A stretch of 64,000 bases of DNA from Allopusillimonas ginsengisoli (GCA_005239165.1 RAPG01000002.1:372001-436000), one strand, 5' to 3'; positions 40,980 to 50,856 are shown, counted from the stretch's first letter. The notes: generated from the sequence alone by a model not told the origin. Numbers and translations are program-made.

Positions 40980-42080
40980 TCAACCGGCTGCTTGTGATTG
41001 CTCCCGCAGCAAAAGCGCCCGCTTGCGGTCTATGCCCCATCGGTAGCCCGACAAGTCACCATCGCGGCGAACCACCCGATGACACGGAATCGCGACAGCC
41101 ACCGGGTTGGCGCCACATGCCTGCCCCACTGCCCGCACAGCTTTTGGTGCGCCAATGCGCTCGGCAATCTCGGTATAGGTGGCCGTTTCACCCGCGGGTA
41201 TCTGCTGCAATGCCTGCCACACCCGCTGCTGAAACGCCGTACCACGCACATCCAGAGGCAGGTCCAGCCCCAGGGCGGGCTGTTCGACAAACCCCACCAC
41301 CTTTGCAACCAACTGATCAAATTCAGGCTCGGCGCCCGTAAGCTGCGCCCTGGGAAACCGGTCTTGCAGCTCACGCACGAGCTGGTCCGCATCGTCGCCA
41401 AGCGAAATGGCACAGACGCCTCGCACACTCTGGGCCACCAGAATCGCACCCAGCGAGCACTGGCCAACGGCGAAGCGGATGTTGGCGTTGGCTCCCCCGC
41501 CTCGCCAGTCGCGTGGGCTCATACCCAGCAGGGCGTCCGACTGCTCATAAAACCGGCTCGATGCATTAAAGCCCGCTTCATAAATAGCATCTGTGACCGT
41601 TGCGGAGCTGAGCAGGTCATCACGCAGCCGACGTGCCCGTGCTGCGTTGGCATAGGCTTTGGGGGTGAGACCTGTTTCTGCCTTGAATACCCGATGAAAA
41701 TGCCACGGGCTAAGGCCAGCCCCATCAGCAAGTGCTTCCAGAGCCGGCGGGCTCTCTGCCTGCTCAATGCGCCGGCAAGCCTGCGCCACCAGGCTTGCGC
41801 GGTGCGCACTCGCAGCAGTCTGGTCTGCCGCCATACGCTGACTGGCACGGTATCCTGCCGCCTCGGCCGCTTCCGCAGAATCGAAAAACTCAATATTCTC
41901 GCGCCGGGGAAGTCGCGATGACGCACTGGGTCTGCAGTACACCCCTGTAGTCCGCACGCCATAAACAAAATGCCCGTCGGCCTGAACATCACGTGCCTGC
42001 ACGGCAGCCCACCGTATATCATCGGTGCCATAAGGCAGCCCGTATACACGTATTGTCGTCGCCGGTGAAAGTGTGGTCAT
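40980..42080 (-). CDS. ada: Ada family DNA alkylation repair protein/regulator with degenerate zinc site
   Basis: A 366-residue protein with the Ada domain order. It has an N-terminal methylphosphotriester domain (about 10-85), AraC-type helix-turn-helix repeats (about 95-190) and a C-terminal O6-methylguanine transferase with the active Cys in AIPCHRVVRRDG. In the N-terminal domain, Cys49 (YCRPS) is kept, but the other three zinc cysteines are replaced: Ala53, Ser80 and Met83 where CRPSC and GYRPCKRC are normal. Repair of O6-methylguanine should persist, but methylation-triggered regulation is doubtful. Start at ATG 42080. The gene is convergent with the LysM gene. Confidence 0.9.
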   Translation of the reverse strand: MTTLSPATTIRVYGLPYGTDDIRWAAVQARDVQADGHFVYGVRTTGVYCRPSASSRLPRRENIEFFDSAEAAEAAGYRASQRMAADQTAASAHRASLVAQACRRIEQAESPPALEALADGAGLSPWHFHRVFKAETGLTPKAYANAARARRLRDDLLSSATVTDAIYEAGFNASSRFYEQSDALLGMSPRDWRGGGANANIRFAVGQCSLGAILVAQSVRGVCAISLGDDADQLVRELQDRFPRAQLTGAEPEFDQLVAKVVGFVEQPALGLDLPLDVRGTAFQQRVWQALQQIPAGETATYTEIAERIGAPKAVRAVGQACGANPVAVAIPCHRVVRRDGDLSGYRWGIDRKRALLLREQSQAAG

Positions 42081-42175
42081 GAACCCCTCGCCTAGTAAAT
42101 TCGCCAAGTATGGCTATACGATAAAGCCAAATCTGCCGGCAGGATTCTCGTTTCTTGCGCCTGAACTCCGGCGTC

Positions 42176-44101
42176 TTAGCGTCGCATCAATACTGATTTC
42201 GAAGCCGCCGACTCCCCCAGCCGTCGGTAGAGCGTGCTTCGATGCACGCCCAACTCCCGCGCTGCGCGACTGACATTCCCATCATACTGTTCTACTGCCC
42301 GGCGCATGGCGGCAGTTGTCAGTTCACGCAGAGGGCTTGCCGAACCTGCGGAGCCAGTCTCCCGTGCCACGCTCGCCGCAGCGCCAGTACGCAATAACTC
42401 TGCCGGCAGCATATCCATGCGCACCCGGCCAGCCTGGCTGCCCAATATCCATAAGGTTTTCAGCGCCGATACCAATTGCCGGTAGTTTCCTGGCCAGGTA
42501 TGGGCAACCAGCAAATTTTCGATTTCCTTCGGCAAGCGAGGCGCATCCGGAAACCCTGCCCAGATGGCGCACACTACATCGCGCAAATCAGCACGTTCAC
42601 GCAGGGGGGTGAGCACAACAGCGTATTCGGCAATACGAAAATACAGATCGGGGCGCACAACAGACGGTGATTCATCGACAGACAAAGCCCTATGGGTAGC
42701 GCAGATCAACGCAAAATCCACGGTGACAGGCCGCCCTCCACCCAGCGGGCATATTTCACGTGTCTGCAAAACACGTAGCAACCGGGCCTGAAGCGCCAGC
42801 GGCATGTCACCGATCTCATCCAGAAACAGCGTGCCCCCGTGTGCCTGACGCAGCAGGCCCTTACTGCCTTGTCGGCGTGCTCCTGTAAACGCGCCCTCTT
42901 CATAGCCAAACAATTCAGATTCAATAAGGCTTTCTGGCAAGGCAGCACAATTTACGGCAATAAACGGCCCTGCCCGACGCCGGCCACGCCCGTGCATTTG
43001 CTGGGCGAAAACCTCTTTGCCCACCCCGGTTTCGCCCTGCAGCAAAACACTGACGCCTGCATCCGACACATGCACTGCCCGGGCCAGTTTATCGAGCATT
43101 ACGGCATCGTAGCTGACGTGATGTGAAGCCACTGACCGGGCATGTAAGCTGGCCTCAGCAGTCGACGGTGGTACGGCGCGCGACACGTGATGCCGCCTGA
43201 CCTCTGAAGCAGGGCATTGTGACCTGACATGCAGCGTTGCACCAACGTGAGTCTGCACCCTGTCAGCACCGCGCAATATTTCATCGATTCGCGTGGCAAA
43301 CACATCTTCAAAGAGGTAAACGCCGATGGCGGCGCGACCAATGCCGAGCAGGCCTAACGCCTGCCTGTTGGCCGCCACCAGCACGTCGTCGCGAAATGCA
43401 ACAACACCTTCACGTGGGGTGTCCAGCCAGGCTGGGTCAGCATGCAGACCCATAAGCAGACAATCGGCGTAGGTTTCAGCAAACATGCGCCGCTCAACCT
43501 GCGCAACGGCCAGCCCGACCATGCCCATGGCATAACGATGATCACAACGTGCGTCTCCCGACAGATCCAGCACGCCTATGATGCGTCCTTGCGGATCTGT
43601 AATCGGCATGGCTGCGCAAGCCAGAATTCGATTGGGCGTGAAAAAGTGTTCTGCCCCATGTACGGCAATGGCACGACCTTCTATCAGAGCCGTACCGATG
43701 GCATTGGTGCCGGCGGTGTGCTCATCCCATGGCGCGCCCGGCATCAGCGCAACACGCGACGCACGACTTGCAAAATCAGTGGCGCCTGCGCTTTCAAGCA
43801 CCAGGCCATCAGCGTCAGCAAGAATAACCAACCCGCCCGTAACACGCGCCTCTCGCCGCAGCAGCGCAATGGCAGGCTGACACATACGTCGCAAATATGC
43901 GTGGCGTTGTCGCAGCTCACGCAGTTCAACTTGCGTCATGGGTTCTTGCCGGCTCGTATCACCCATGTCGAAGCCCTGCTCTATGCAACGTCGCCACGAC
44001 CTCAATATCGGCGCAGCCACAATACCATCAGGCACAGCACCCTGCTCGCTGAATAACCGGCGCGCGAGGGTCAGCACCCGGTCACGGGTCTGGATAACCA
44101 T
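42176..44101 (-). CDS. Sigma-54-dependent transcriptional activator, AcoR-like
   Basis: A 641-residue activator. The N-terminal GAF-type sensor region (about 60-230, with PGAPWDEHTAGTNAIGTAL characteristic of AcoR-like proteins) is followed by the AAA+ domain. That domain has Walker A GETGVGKE, the sigma-54 contact loop EGAFTGAR, GGTLFLDEIGDMP and PGNYRQL. A C-terminal Fis helix-turn-helix reads NVSRAARELGVHRSTLYRRL. The start is ATG 44101 (MVIQTRDRVLTLARRLF). It is divergent from the aldehyde and alcohol dehydrogenase genes, which have a sigma-54 promoter, so it is their likely activator. Confidence 0.93.
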   Translation of the reverse strand: MVIQTRDRVLTLARRLFSEQGAVPDGIVAAPILRSWRRCIEQGFDMGDTSRQEPMTQVELRELRQRHAYLRRMCQPAIALLRREARVTGGLVILADADGLVLESAGATDFASRASRVALMPGAPWDEHTAGTNAIGTALIEGRAIAVHGAEHFFTPNRILACAAMPITDPQGRIIGVLDLSGDARCDHRYAMGMVGLAVAQVERRMFAETYADCLLMGLHADPAWLDTPREGVVAFRDDVLVAANRQALGLLGIGRAAIGVYLFEDVFATRIDEILRGADRVQTHVGATLHVRSQCPASEVRRHHVSRAVPPSTAEASLHARSVASHHVSYDAVMLDKLARAVHVSDAGVSVLLQGETGVGKEVFAQQMHGRGRRRAGPFIAVNCAALPESLIESELFGYEEGAFTGARRQGSKGLLRQAHGGTLFLDEIGDMPLALQARLLRVLQTREICPLGGGRPVTVDFALICATHRALSVDESPSVVRPDLYFRIAEYAVVLTPLRERADLRDVVCAIWAGFPDAPRLPKEIENLLVAHTWPGNYRQLVSALKTLWILGSQAGRVRMDMLPAELLRTGAAASVARETGSAGSASPLRELTTAAMRRAVEQYDGNVSRAARELGVHRSTLYRRLGESAASKSVLMRR

Positions 44102-44117
44102 GCTTGTCTCCTTGGCG

Positions 44118-44156
44118 TGTTCTGCGACAGCTGTTCTGCGACGGTGTCGCAAAACA
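44118..44156 (+). promoter_or_regulatory. Upstream activator sites for the AcoR-like protein
   Basis: TGTTCTGCGAC occurs twice in direct orientation (44118-44128 and 44132-44142). The second copy pairs with GTCGCAAAACA at 44146-44156 to make an inverted repeat with 10 of 11 bases matching and a 3-base gap. The sites lie 110-150 bp upstream of the sigma-54 promoter and just before the regulator start, as expected for an enhancer shared by both directions. Confidence 0.65.
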
Positions 44157-44268
44157 TGACATCGCTGACTTGCAGGCGAGGTGCATTACTACACGCGCAA
44201 CACGCCCGTAAGTGACTTTCGCATGCATTCAGGGCCTTTGTCCATAGCCAAGATCAATCTGCTCAAAC

Positions 44269-44283
44269 TGGCATGGCTTTTGC
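44269..44283 (+). promoter_or_regulatory. Sigma-54 (-24/-12) promoter of the aldehyde dehydrogenase operon
   Basis: TGGCATGGCTTTTGC matches the sigma-54 consensus TGGCAC-N5-TTGC closely, with GG and GC elements at the correct spacing, 56 bases before the aldehyde dehydrogenase ATG. Confidence 0.85.
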
Positions 44284-44338
44284 GTCAGTAGAGATCAGGC
44301 GCTAGACGCCATTAATCCACTATTAGGAGACAAGTATC

Positions 44339-45868
44339 ATGGACAAAGCAACGCAAATTGCCCCCGGCGCGTACGGCACTCCCATTGAGCTCGCCGCTGA
44401 GTATGGCAACTTCATAGGAGGCCGCTGGCAGCCACCTGTAGAAGGCCAATACTTCGACAACGTCACGCCCATTACCGGTCGCCTGCTGACGCGTCACGCT
44501 CGCTCAACAGAGAAGGATATTGAACTTGCGCTTGATGCAGCGCACAAAGCCGCTGACAAATGGGCAGCCACTTCTGCCGTTGAGCGGGCGCGCATCCTGA
44601 ACAAGATTGCGGATGCAATCGAGGAAAACCTGGAGATGCTCGCCACCGTCGAAACATGGGATAACGGCAAGCCTATACGCGAAACACGCGCTGCGGACAT
44701 TCCGCTGGCCGCCGATCATTTCCGCTACTTTGCCTCGGCCATACGCATGCAGGAAGGTGCGTTGTCAGAAATTGACGGCGATACCGTGGCCTATCATTAT
44801 CATGAGCCACTGGGTGTTGTGGGGCAGATCATCCCGTGGAACTTTCCCATACTCATGGCAACATGGAAACTGGCGCCCGCGCTGGCAGCTGGCAACTGCG
44901 TGGTGCTCAAACCGGCCGAACAGACACCGCTGAGCATACTCAAATTCGCCGAGCTGGTGGCAGACATACTTCCACCGGGTGTACTCAACATCGTGACAGG
45001 TTTTGGTCTGGAAACCGGCAAGCCGCTGGCATCAAGTAAACGCATTGCCAAAATCGCATTTACCGGCGAAACCTCGACCGGACGTCTCATCATGCAGTAC
45101 GCCTCCCAAAACCTCATACCCGTTACGCTTGAGCTAGGCGGAAAATCACCCAATGTTTTCTTTGAGGACGTTGCCGCGCACGACGATGATTTCTTCGACA
45201 AAGCCATAGAAGGTTTCGTGCTGTTCGCGCTTAATCAGGGTGAAGTATGTACTTGCCCCAGCCGCGCGCTTATACAAGAATCTGTTTACGACCGCTTCAT
45301 GGAACGCGCACTGGAGCGCGTAGCCGCCATTAAACAGGGCAACCCACTTGATGCCGACACCATGATAGGCGCACAGGCCTCCGACGAACAGCTGAAGAAA
45401 ATCCTTTCTTACCTGGACATCGGGCGGCAGGAAGGTGCACAGGTACTGGCTGGAGGCGCCCGGGCCACACTGCAGGGTGATTTGAAAGAGGGTTTTTATG
45501 TGCAGCCTACGGTGTTCAAGGGCCAGAACAACATGCGTGTGTTTCAGGAAGAAATCTTCGGACCAGTAGTGGCTGTCACCACTTTCAAAGATGCAGACGA
45601 AGCGCTCGCACTGGCCAACGACACCTTGTATGGATTGGGTGCCGGGGTCTGGTCACGCGACGCCAACACATGCTATCGCATGGGACGAGGCATCAAGGCT
45701 GGCCGCGTGTGGACCAACTGCTTCCACGCCTACCCCGCCCATGCAGCTTTCGGCGGCTACAAGCAATCTGGTTTTGGTCGTGAAACCCACAAAATGATGC
45801 TCGACCATTACCAGCAGACCAAAAACCTGCTGGTCAGCTATAGCCCGAAAAAGCTCGGCTTCTTCTAA
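44339..45868 (+). CDS. NAD-dependent aldehyde dehydrogenase (AldB/ExaC-like)
   Basis: A 509-residue aldehyde dehydrogenase, probably oxidising acetaldehyde to acetate. Seen: [20 protein letters not shown] (Asn in the oxyanion hole), the [13 protein letters not shown] turn, the glutamate in [16 protein letters not shown] and the catalytic Cys in [14 protein letters not shown]. The C-terminal [16 protein letters not shown] is typical of the acetaldehyde dehydrogenase II group. It has AGGAG before the ATG. It forms a unit with the alcohol dehydrogenase 107 bp downstream; the intergenic GC stem (45915-45923 with 45942-45950) may modulate expression. Confidence 0.95.
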   Translation: MDKATQIAPGAYGTPIELAAEYGNFIGGRWQPPVEGQYFDNVTPITGRLLTRHARSTEKDIELALDAAHKAADKWAATSAVERARILNKIADAIEENLEMLATVETWDNGKPIRETRAADIPLAADHFRYFASAIRMQEGALSEIDGDTVAYHYHEPLGVVGQIIPWNFPILMATWKLAPALAAGNCVVLKPAEQTPLSILKFAELVADILPPGVLNIVTGFGLETGKPLASSKRIAKIAFTGETSTGRLIMQYASQNLIPVTLELGGKSPNVFFEDVAAHDDDFFDKAIEGFVLFALNQGEVCTCPSRALIQESVYDRFMERALERVAAIKQGNPLDADTMIGAQASDEQLKKILSYLDIGRQEGAQVLAGGARATLQGDLKEGFYVQPTVFKGQNNMRVFQEEIFGPVVAVTTFKDADEALALANDTLYGLGAGVWSRDANTCYRMGRGIKAGRVWTNCFHAYPAHAAFGGYKQSGFGRETHKMMLDHYQQTKNLLVSYSPKKLGFF

Positions 45869-45974
45869 ACCGTTCCATACCTTAAGTCACCCGGTTTCAT
45901 TTACCTCGACCCAACCCCGGCGGTCAACGCGCCACTGCATTCCGCCGGGGGTATCTACCATCGCGCTAAAGGAG

Positions 45975-47021
45975 TTGTCCATGGCAACAACAATGAAAGC
46001 CGCTGTTGTTCGTGAGTTCGGCAAACCATTAAACATTGAAGAGGTCCCCATCCCCCAACCAGGCCCGGGGCAGATACAAGTCGCTATCCAGGCAACTGGC
46101 GTCTGCCACACGGATTTGCACGCTGCAGAGGGCGATTGGCCAGTCAAGCCCAAGCCACCCTTTATCCCCGGACATGAAGGCGTAGGTTTTGTTTCGGGTG
46201 TTGGTGCGGGCGTAAAACATGTCAAGGAGGGTGACCGGGTAGGCGTGCCATGGCTTTACACTGCTTGTGGCTATTGCAGACATTGCCTGGGCGGCTGGGA
46301 AACACTCTGTACCGATCAGCAAAACACGGGTTATTCAGTAAATGGCAGCTTTGCTGAATATGTCGTGGCTGATCCAAATTATGTCGGCCACTTGCCCGCA
46401 TCCATCAGCTTTCAGGAAATCGCACCAGTACTGTGCGCTGGCGTCACCGTATACAAAGGGCTGAAAGTTACCGATACCCGGCCCGGAGACTGGGTTGTTA
46501 TTTCGGGCATTGGCGGCCTGGGCCATATGGCTGTGCAATACGCTAAAGCCATGGGTCTTAACGTTGCTGCGGTCGACATCGATGACAAAAAGCTTGAATT
46601 TGCCCGGCGTCTTGGTGCAACCATAACTGTAAACGCCAAAACCTCGCCAGATCCCGCCGCCGACATCAAAAAACAAACTGACGGTGGCGCTCAGGGTGTT
46701 TTAGTAACCGCCGTTACACCCAAGGCGTTCGAACAGGCCATAGGTATGGTTGCGCGAGGCGGCACCGTGGCCCTGAACGGCCTGCCACCCGGTGATTTCC
46801 CGCTTTCCATCTTCGACATGGTGCTCAATGGTATTACCGTACGTGGATCCATCGTCGGAACCAGGCTCGATCTCCAGGAATCACTAGACTTTGCCGGTGA
46901 CGGAAAAGTCAAAGCCGCCATCAGCACTCAACCGCTTGAAGAAATAAACACTATTTTTGAACGCATGCATCGTGGCGACATAGAAGGGCGAATAGTTGTT
47001 GATTTTGCATATTCCGCTTAA
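45975..47021 (+). CDS. adhP: Zinc-dependent alcohol dehydrogenase, AdhP-like
   Basis: A 348-residue medium-chain dehydrogenase. Catalytic zinc ligands: Cys in [15 protein letters not shown] and His in GHEGVGFV. The structural zinc cysteines are [15 protein letters not shown]. The nucleotide fold has [17 protein letters not shown] and the NAD-type aspartate ([13 protein letters not shown]). The start is ATG 45981 or 45990; the frame's first ATG 45975 has AAAGGAG upstream. Together with the aldehyde dehydrogenase it would convert ethanol to acetate under sigma-54 control. Confidence 0.94.
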   Translation: MSMATTMKAAVVREFGKPLNIEEVPIPQPGPGQIQVAIQATGVCHTDLHAAEGDWPVKPKPPFIPGHEGVGFVSGVGAGVKHVKEGDRVGVPWLYTACGYCRHCLGGWETLCTDQQNTGYSVNGSFAEYVVADPNYVGHLPASISFQEIAPVLCAGVTVYKGLKVTDTRPGDWVVISGIGGLGHMAVQYAKAMGLNVAAVDIDDKKLEFARRLGATITVNAKTSPDPAADIKKQTDGGAQGVLVTAVTPKAFEQAIGMVARGGTVALNGLPPGDFPLSIFDMVLNGITVRGSIVGTRLDLQESLDFAGDGKVKAAISTQPLEEINTIFERMHRGDIEGRIVVDFAYSA

Positions 47022-47193
47022 TGATTCTGCTATGGTTAACAGAGACAGCATTCTCGCCCTGACGGTGGTGTCCTGCCCATACAAGGTCAGACCGCCGCAT
47101 AGAGCGACGCGTTGATGCAACAGCCGTCGGGTGCGATACACTGCCGCAGCACGCCATACCTTGGCGACTCGATACACATTACGGAATCATTTC

Positions 47194-47655
47194 ATGCAGG
47201 GCATTAAACGAAAACTCGTTTATGTTTCGTTTTACGAACTTATCGCCATGGCGATTACCAGCATCGGGCTGGCACTGTTTACCGACCGCGGGCTTTCACA
47301 CGCCGTTGTCGCAGGTGTGGTGTCTTCCATGATCGCCGTTGCCTGGAATCTCACCTACAACACTTTGTTCGAGTTATGGGAAGCCAAACAGGTCAAGCGC
47401 GGCCGCGGCTTTTTGCGACGCATTGCCCATGCCACCGGTTTTGAACTAGGCCTGGTCATTATGCTGGTGCCCCTGTTTGCCTGGTGGCTGGACATCACCC
47501 TGTGGCACGCATTAATGCTCGATATCGGCTTGATCGTATTCTTTCTTATTTACACATTTCTGTTCAATCTGGTATTCGATCATTTGTTTGGCCTGCCCGC
47601 ATCGGCGCAACCCAAGGCCGATCCCGAACCCCAAGCCTGCAGCAGTCATTCATAA
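47194..47655 (+). CDS. PACE family multidrug efflux protein
   Basis: A 153-residue protein with four predicted helices and two tandem BTP-type halves. Residues 1-70 start MQGIKRKLVYVSFYELIAM and contain NLTYNTLFELWE; the second half has HATGFELGLVIML and YTFLFNLVFDHLF. The paired E/N..Y..F motifs are those of the proteobacterial antimicrobial compound efflux family (AceI-like). Family members export biocides or polyamines. Start ATG 47194, where the conserved N-terminus begins. Confidence 0.88.
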   Translation: MQGIKRKLVYVSFYELIAMAITSIGLALFTDRGLSHAVVAGVVSSMIAVAWNLTYNTLFELWEAKQVKRGRGFLRRIAHATGFELGLVIMLVPLFAWWLDITLWHALMLDIGLIVFFLIYTFLFNLVFDHLFGLPASAQPKADPEPQACSSHS

Positions 47656-47721
47656 AGCCCCTGGGTAGCGCTTGCGCTGCTACACGCAGGGGTGTCCTTC
47701 TGCGACGCGGGAAAATGCCTC

Positions 47722-48981
47722 TCAGGCCGCCTTGCTCAGCCCAGGCATGTCGTCGTCCACAAGCGCAGCAGCAAGTTGCGCCGTTGCGGCCGACAATGTC
47801 CATCCCAGATGACCATGACCGGTGTTGTAATACACACCCGGCTGGCGTCCGCGCTGCACCCTGGGCATCATGTCTGGCATCATTGGCCGCAATCCAGCCC
47901 AGGGCGTCATGCGCGAGGTTTCAACGTCAAAGTTTTCATGTACCCAGCGCACTAAAGGATCTATACGATCGGCGCGAATATCACGATTGTCACCATTAAA
48001 CTCAGCCGTACCAGCTACGCGAAACCGCTCTTTACCCAAGCGCGATGTGACAATTTTGGCGCGTTCGTCAAGCAGGCTAACCCAAGGAGCCCCTGCGATA
48101 CTGGCCTCATCATCGAGTTGTACGGTAATGGAATAGCCTTTTACCGGGTAAATATTCAACCTGTCACCACACAGTGCAGCCAGACGGCGGCTGCCAACAC
48201 CCGCGCAAATTACCACTGCATCGACGTCGACACGCTCAGCATCGTTACGCCGGCGGGTACCCGCTGACGTCGCATCAGCCAACATCGCCGTGACGCGGCC
48301 TGCTTCAAACTGCAGGTTTTCGATTTCGACGCCCTGCTTGAACTCTACCCCATAGCGAGCCGCAGCAGCAGCCAGACCTCGGGTAAACCTGTGAATGTCC
48401 CCAGTCGCATCAGAGGGGGTAAAAAACCCACCATAATACGTGCCGGTCAATGTAGGCTCTATGCTGCGGATTTCTTCCGGCGTAACGGCATAACGTTCAA
48501 GCCCGCCCTTGAGCAGCAAGCTGTTGGATCGGGCAGCCACATCAAAGCCAGCACGGTCTTGATACACGTGCAAAATACCGCGACGCTCAAGATTGAAGTC
48601 AATGTTTTCACGCTCGGCCATGTCATACAGATGCTGTCGTGCTTCTATTGCCATACGTGTTGTGGCCACCGTATTTTTTCGATAATTTCGCATGGCGCCT
48701 GTAAATTCGGCCAGCCACGAATATTTATGCCATGACGGTAACGGGTTCAGCAACAGTGGTGCGTCTTTCTGCAGCATCCACTTAATGCCTTTGAGCAATG
48801 TGCCAGGCTGGTTCCAGACTTCGGCATTGCTGGCCGACAGTTGCCCGCCATTGGCATACGAGGTTTCCATAGCGGGGTATAAATGGCGATCGGCCACGAT
48901 TACATCGTGACCGCGCTGATTGAGGGTATAGGCAGTAGTAATGCCGGTGATGCCGGCACCAATAACCAAGACACGAGACAT
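47722..48981 (-). CDS. dadA: D-amino acid dehydrogenase/oxidase, DadA-like, glycine-riboswitch controlled
   Basis: A 419-residue FAD enzyme. The dinucleotide motif is VLVIGAGITGITTAYTLNQR at residues 4-23, then YANGGQLSASNAEVWN, and the C-terminal NTGHGHLGWTLSAATAQLAA matches DadA flavoproteins that oxidise D-amino acids (or glycine) to keto acids. It stands alone and is preceded by a tandem glycine riboswitch 45 bases upstream of its start, suggesting glycine is its physiological inducer and perhaps substrate. The usual alanine racemase dadX is not adjacent. Confidence 0.92.
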   Translation of the reverse strand: MSRVLVIGAGITGITTAYTLNQRGHDVIVADRHLYPAMETSYANGGQLSASNAEVWNQPGTLLKGIKWMLQKDAPLLLNPLPSWHKYSWLAEFTGAMRNYRKNTVATTRMAIEARQHLYDMAERENIDFNLERRGILHVYQDRAGFDVAARSNSLLLKGGLERYAVTPEEIRSIEPTLTGTYYGGFFTPSDATGDIHRFTRGLAAAAARYGVEFKQGVEIENLQFEAGRVTAMLADATSAGTRRRNDAERVDVDAVVICAGVGSRRLAALCGDRLNIYPVKGYSITVQLDDEASIAGAPWVSLLDERAKIVTSRLGKERFRVAGTAEFNGDNRDIRADRIDPLVRWVHENFDVETSRMTPWAGLRPMMPDMMPRVQRGRQPGVYYNTGHGHLGWTLSAATAQLAAALVDDDMPGLSKAA

Positions 48982-49028
48982 GGTTGTTCCTGAGAAAGGG
49001 ATGCAAAAACTGAACGAATATGTTCAGC

Positions 49029-49225
49029 TCGTAGCCCCATCTGTCTCGGTACCTGAGAGTTTTACAACGCTGCCCAGTGGGCAGTGCCTCCCCTTCGGTG
49101 GGCGCGCGTAGCGCCGCTCTCCAGATTTTTTCGTGTGACGGGCAGTCCTTTTGCCTGAGAGTTTCCGGGGCGGTTGCTCCGTCGGCGCCGGTATGTGTTG
49201 CTGCCCGGTCTCTCCTGCCACGTCA
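49029..49225 (-). promoter_or_regulatory. Tandem glycine riboswitch upstream of dadA
   Basis: Read on the minus strand, the leader has two glycine aptamers. The first begins GGCAGGAGAGACC, with CGCCGACGGAGCAACCGCCC and the AAACTCTCAGGCAAAAGGAC closing element. The second begins CTGGAGAGCGGC, with CACCGAAGGGGAGGCA and AAACTCTCAGGTACCGAGAC. These conserved GGAGAG...CTCTCAGG pairs with CCGA-GGGG-type internal loops are the gcvT-type glycine riboswitch. In the known class glycine usually turns expression on. Confidence 0.92.
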
Positions 49226-49338
49226 TACAACTTATTTTGACCAGTGATTTTATCAGAATTATTCGATAAATCAAAAGCTTGCCACGAAACGCCATGAAAA
49301 ACTCATCGACGACAGAGGCTTGTTAAATACCGGAATAG

Positions 49339-49386
49339 GTGTCTTTGTATCGGTGTCTTTGTATCGGTATCTTTGTATCGGTATCT
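49339..49386 (+). repeat. 14-bp tandem repeat, 3.4 copies
   Basis: GTGTCTTTGTATCG is present twice, then GTATCTTTGTATCG and a partial GTATCT, contiguous in the gap between the glycine riboswitch and the mocR end. No coding potential. Confidence 0.9.
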
Positions 49387-49420
49387 GTCTTGTTGGCGGC
49401 GGTGTGCCATAACAACATCG

Positions 49421-50833
49421 TCAAACAGTTTGCAGCAGACGCTCCAGCACATGATAAAGCCTGTCATCGCCTGATTGCGCGATGTTAAACCTCAGAAAGC
49501 TTCCTGCAGACTGCGACAGACTAAAAATATTGCCGGGCGCAAGCACAATATTTTCAGCCAATGCTGCGCGTGCCAACGCGACGGCGTCCACGCCTTCAGG
49601 CAAGCTGCACCAAAGAAACATACCTGCCTCCGGCATAATCCAGGGCGTAATGCCCAATGTCTGCAAACGGGCGGCAACTGGTCCCATAGTTTGCGCCAGT
49701 CGCAGCCGCAAACTGTCGACGTGGCGTCTGTAACCGCCATCTTTCAGCATGTGGTACACCAATTCTGCGCTGAGCCCCGACCCACCGAAAGAGGTGGCAA
49801 TTTTCAGATCGGCAAGCGCTGCAGTCCATTCAGGGCGGGCCACAATAAACCCACAACGTACCGCCGCTGAGAGCGTTTTTGAGAAACTTCCTACGTGCAC
49901 AACATGCTGCAGGCCATCAAAGGCCGCCAGACTGGGTGATGGTCTGGCTTCAAAATCTGAAAAAATGCCATCTTCGATAATAGTAAGCCTGTGCTGCTCA
50001 GCCAGACGCAATACCCTATGTGCAGTGACGGCAGACAACGTGGCGCCGCTAGGGTTGTGAATCGCTGAGTTTGTTATGTAAAGACGTGGTCTGTGTTGCT
50101 TCAGCATACGCTCAAAACACACTAGATCAGGTCCCTCAGCGGTGTACGGCACAGACACAACCTCTGCACGATGCGCGCGCAACAAAGCATGAAAGTTGAA
50201 ATAACACGGATCATCCACCATGACCGTGTCGCCCGGCTCAATTAAAAAGCGGCAAAGCAAATCAAGAGCATGCGTACCCGAGTCTGTAAGCAGTACCTGA
50301 GCCGGCGACACTTCAATCCCGCTGTCCTTCATACGACGTGCCAGCAACTGACGCAATAAGGCATGGCCTTGCGGCGGCGCATAATCAGCCAATGCGCCGG
50401 CCTCTGCCCGCGCGGCCGTACGCAAGGCCTTGCGCAAAATATCTTGTGGCATCCAACTGGGCGGCAGCCAGCCACAACCCGGTTTCATTAAAGTGTCAGG
50501 GGCATTAAGCGCCTGATGAGATACCCACAGCGGGTCGATCTCGCGATCAAGACGCGGCCCCAGATCAACCAGGGACAACGGCGGCGTCGAAGAAGACACG
50601 TAAAAACCCGAGCCTCGCCGCGCCTGTATCAGGCCTTCAGCCGCCAGGCGCTCATAGGCTTCCACGACCGTTGATTTCGACACCCCCATGGTTTGCGCTT
50701 GTCCGCGTATCGAAGGTAGTCGTGAACCCGTCGACAATTGACGCGCGGATATACGCTGTCGTATATCGCTCATAACCCTGGAAGTCAGGGTTTGAGTGCT
50801 GAGTTCACTCGGTTTATTGATGCGGACAGGCAT
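49421..50833 (-). CDS. MocR-type regulator (GntR domain fused to PLP aminotransferase fold)
   Basis: A 470-residue protein with an N-terminal GntR winged helix (TSRVMSDIRQRISARQLSTG, GVSKSTVVEAYERLAAEGLI). The large type I aminotransferase-like domain holds the PLP lysine in GSFSKTLSAAVRCGF and NSAIHNPSGATLS. MocR proteins usually act as PLP- or amino acid-responsive regulators. It is divergent from the EamA transporter gene at 50981, its likely target. Confidence 0.92.
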   Translation of the reverse strand: MPVRINKPSELSTQTLTSRVMSDIRQRISARQLSTGSRLPSIRGQAQTMGVSKSTVVEAYERLAAEGLIQARRGSGFYVSSSTPPLSLVDLGPRLDREIDPLWVSHQALNAPDTLMKPGCGWLPPSWMPQDILRKALRTAARAEAGALADYAPPQGHALLRQLLARRMKDSGIEVSPAQVLLTDSGTHALDLLCRFLIEPGDTVMVDDPCYFNFHALLRAHRAEVVSVPYTAEGPDLVCFERMLKQHRPRLYITNSAIHNPSGATLSAVTAHRVLRLAEQHRLTIIEDGIFSDFEARPSPSLAAFDGLQHVVHVGSFSKTLSAAVRCGFIVARPEWTAALADLKIATSFGGSGLSAELVYHMLKDGGYRRHVDSLRLRLAQTMGPVAARLQTLGITPWIMPEAGMFLWCSLPEGVDAVALARAALAENIVLAPGNIFSLSQSAGSFLRFNIAQSGDDRLYHVLERLLQTV

Positions 50834-50836
50834 TTG

Positions 50837-50856
50837 TATGGGTATTTATATGGGTA
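50837..50856 (+). promoter_or_regulatory. Direct repeat, possible MocR operator
   Basis: TATGGGTA is repeated at 50837-50844 and 50849-50856 (12-base period), within the 147-bp gap between the divergent mocR and EamA genes. MocR-type regulators commonly bind direct repeats near their own start. The motif sits just before the mocR ATG. Confidence 0.35.
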
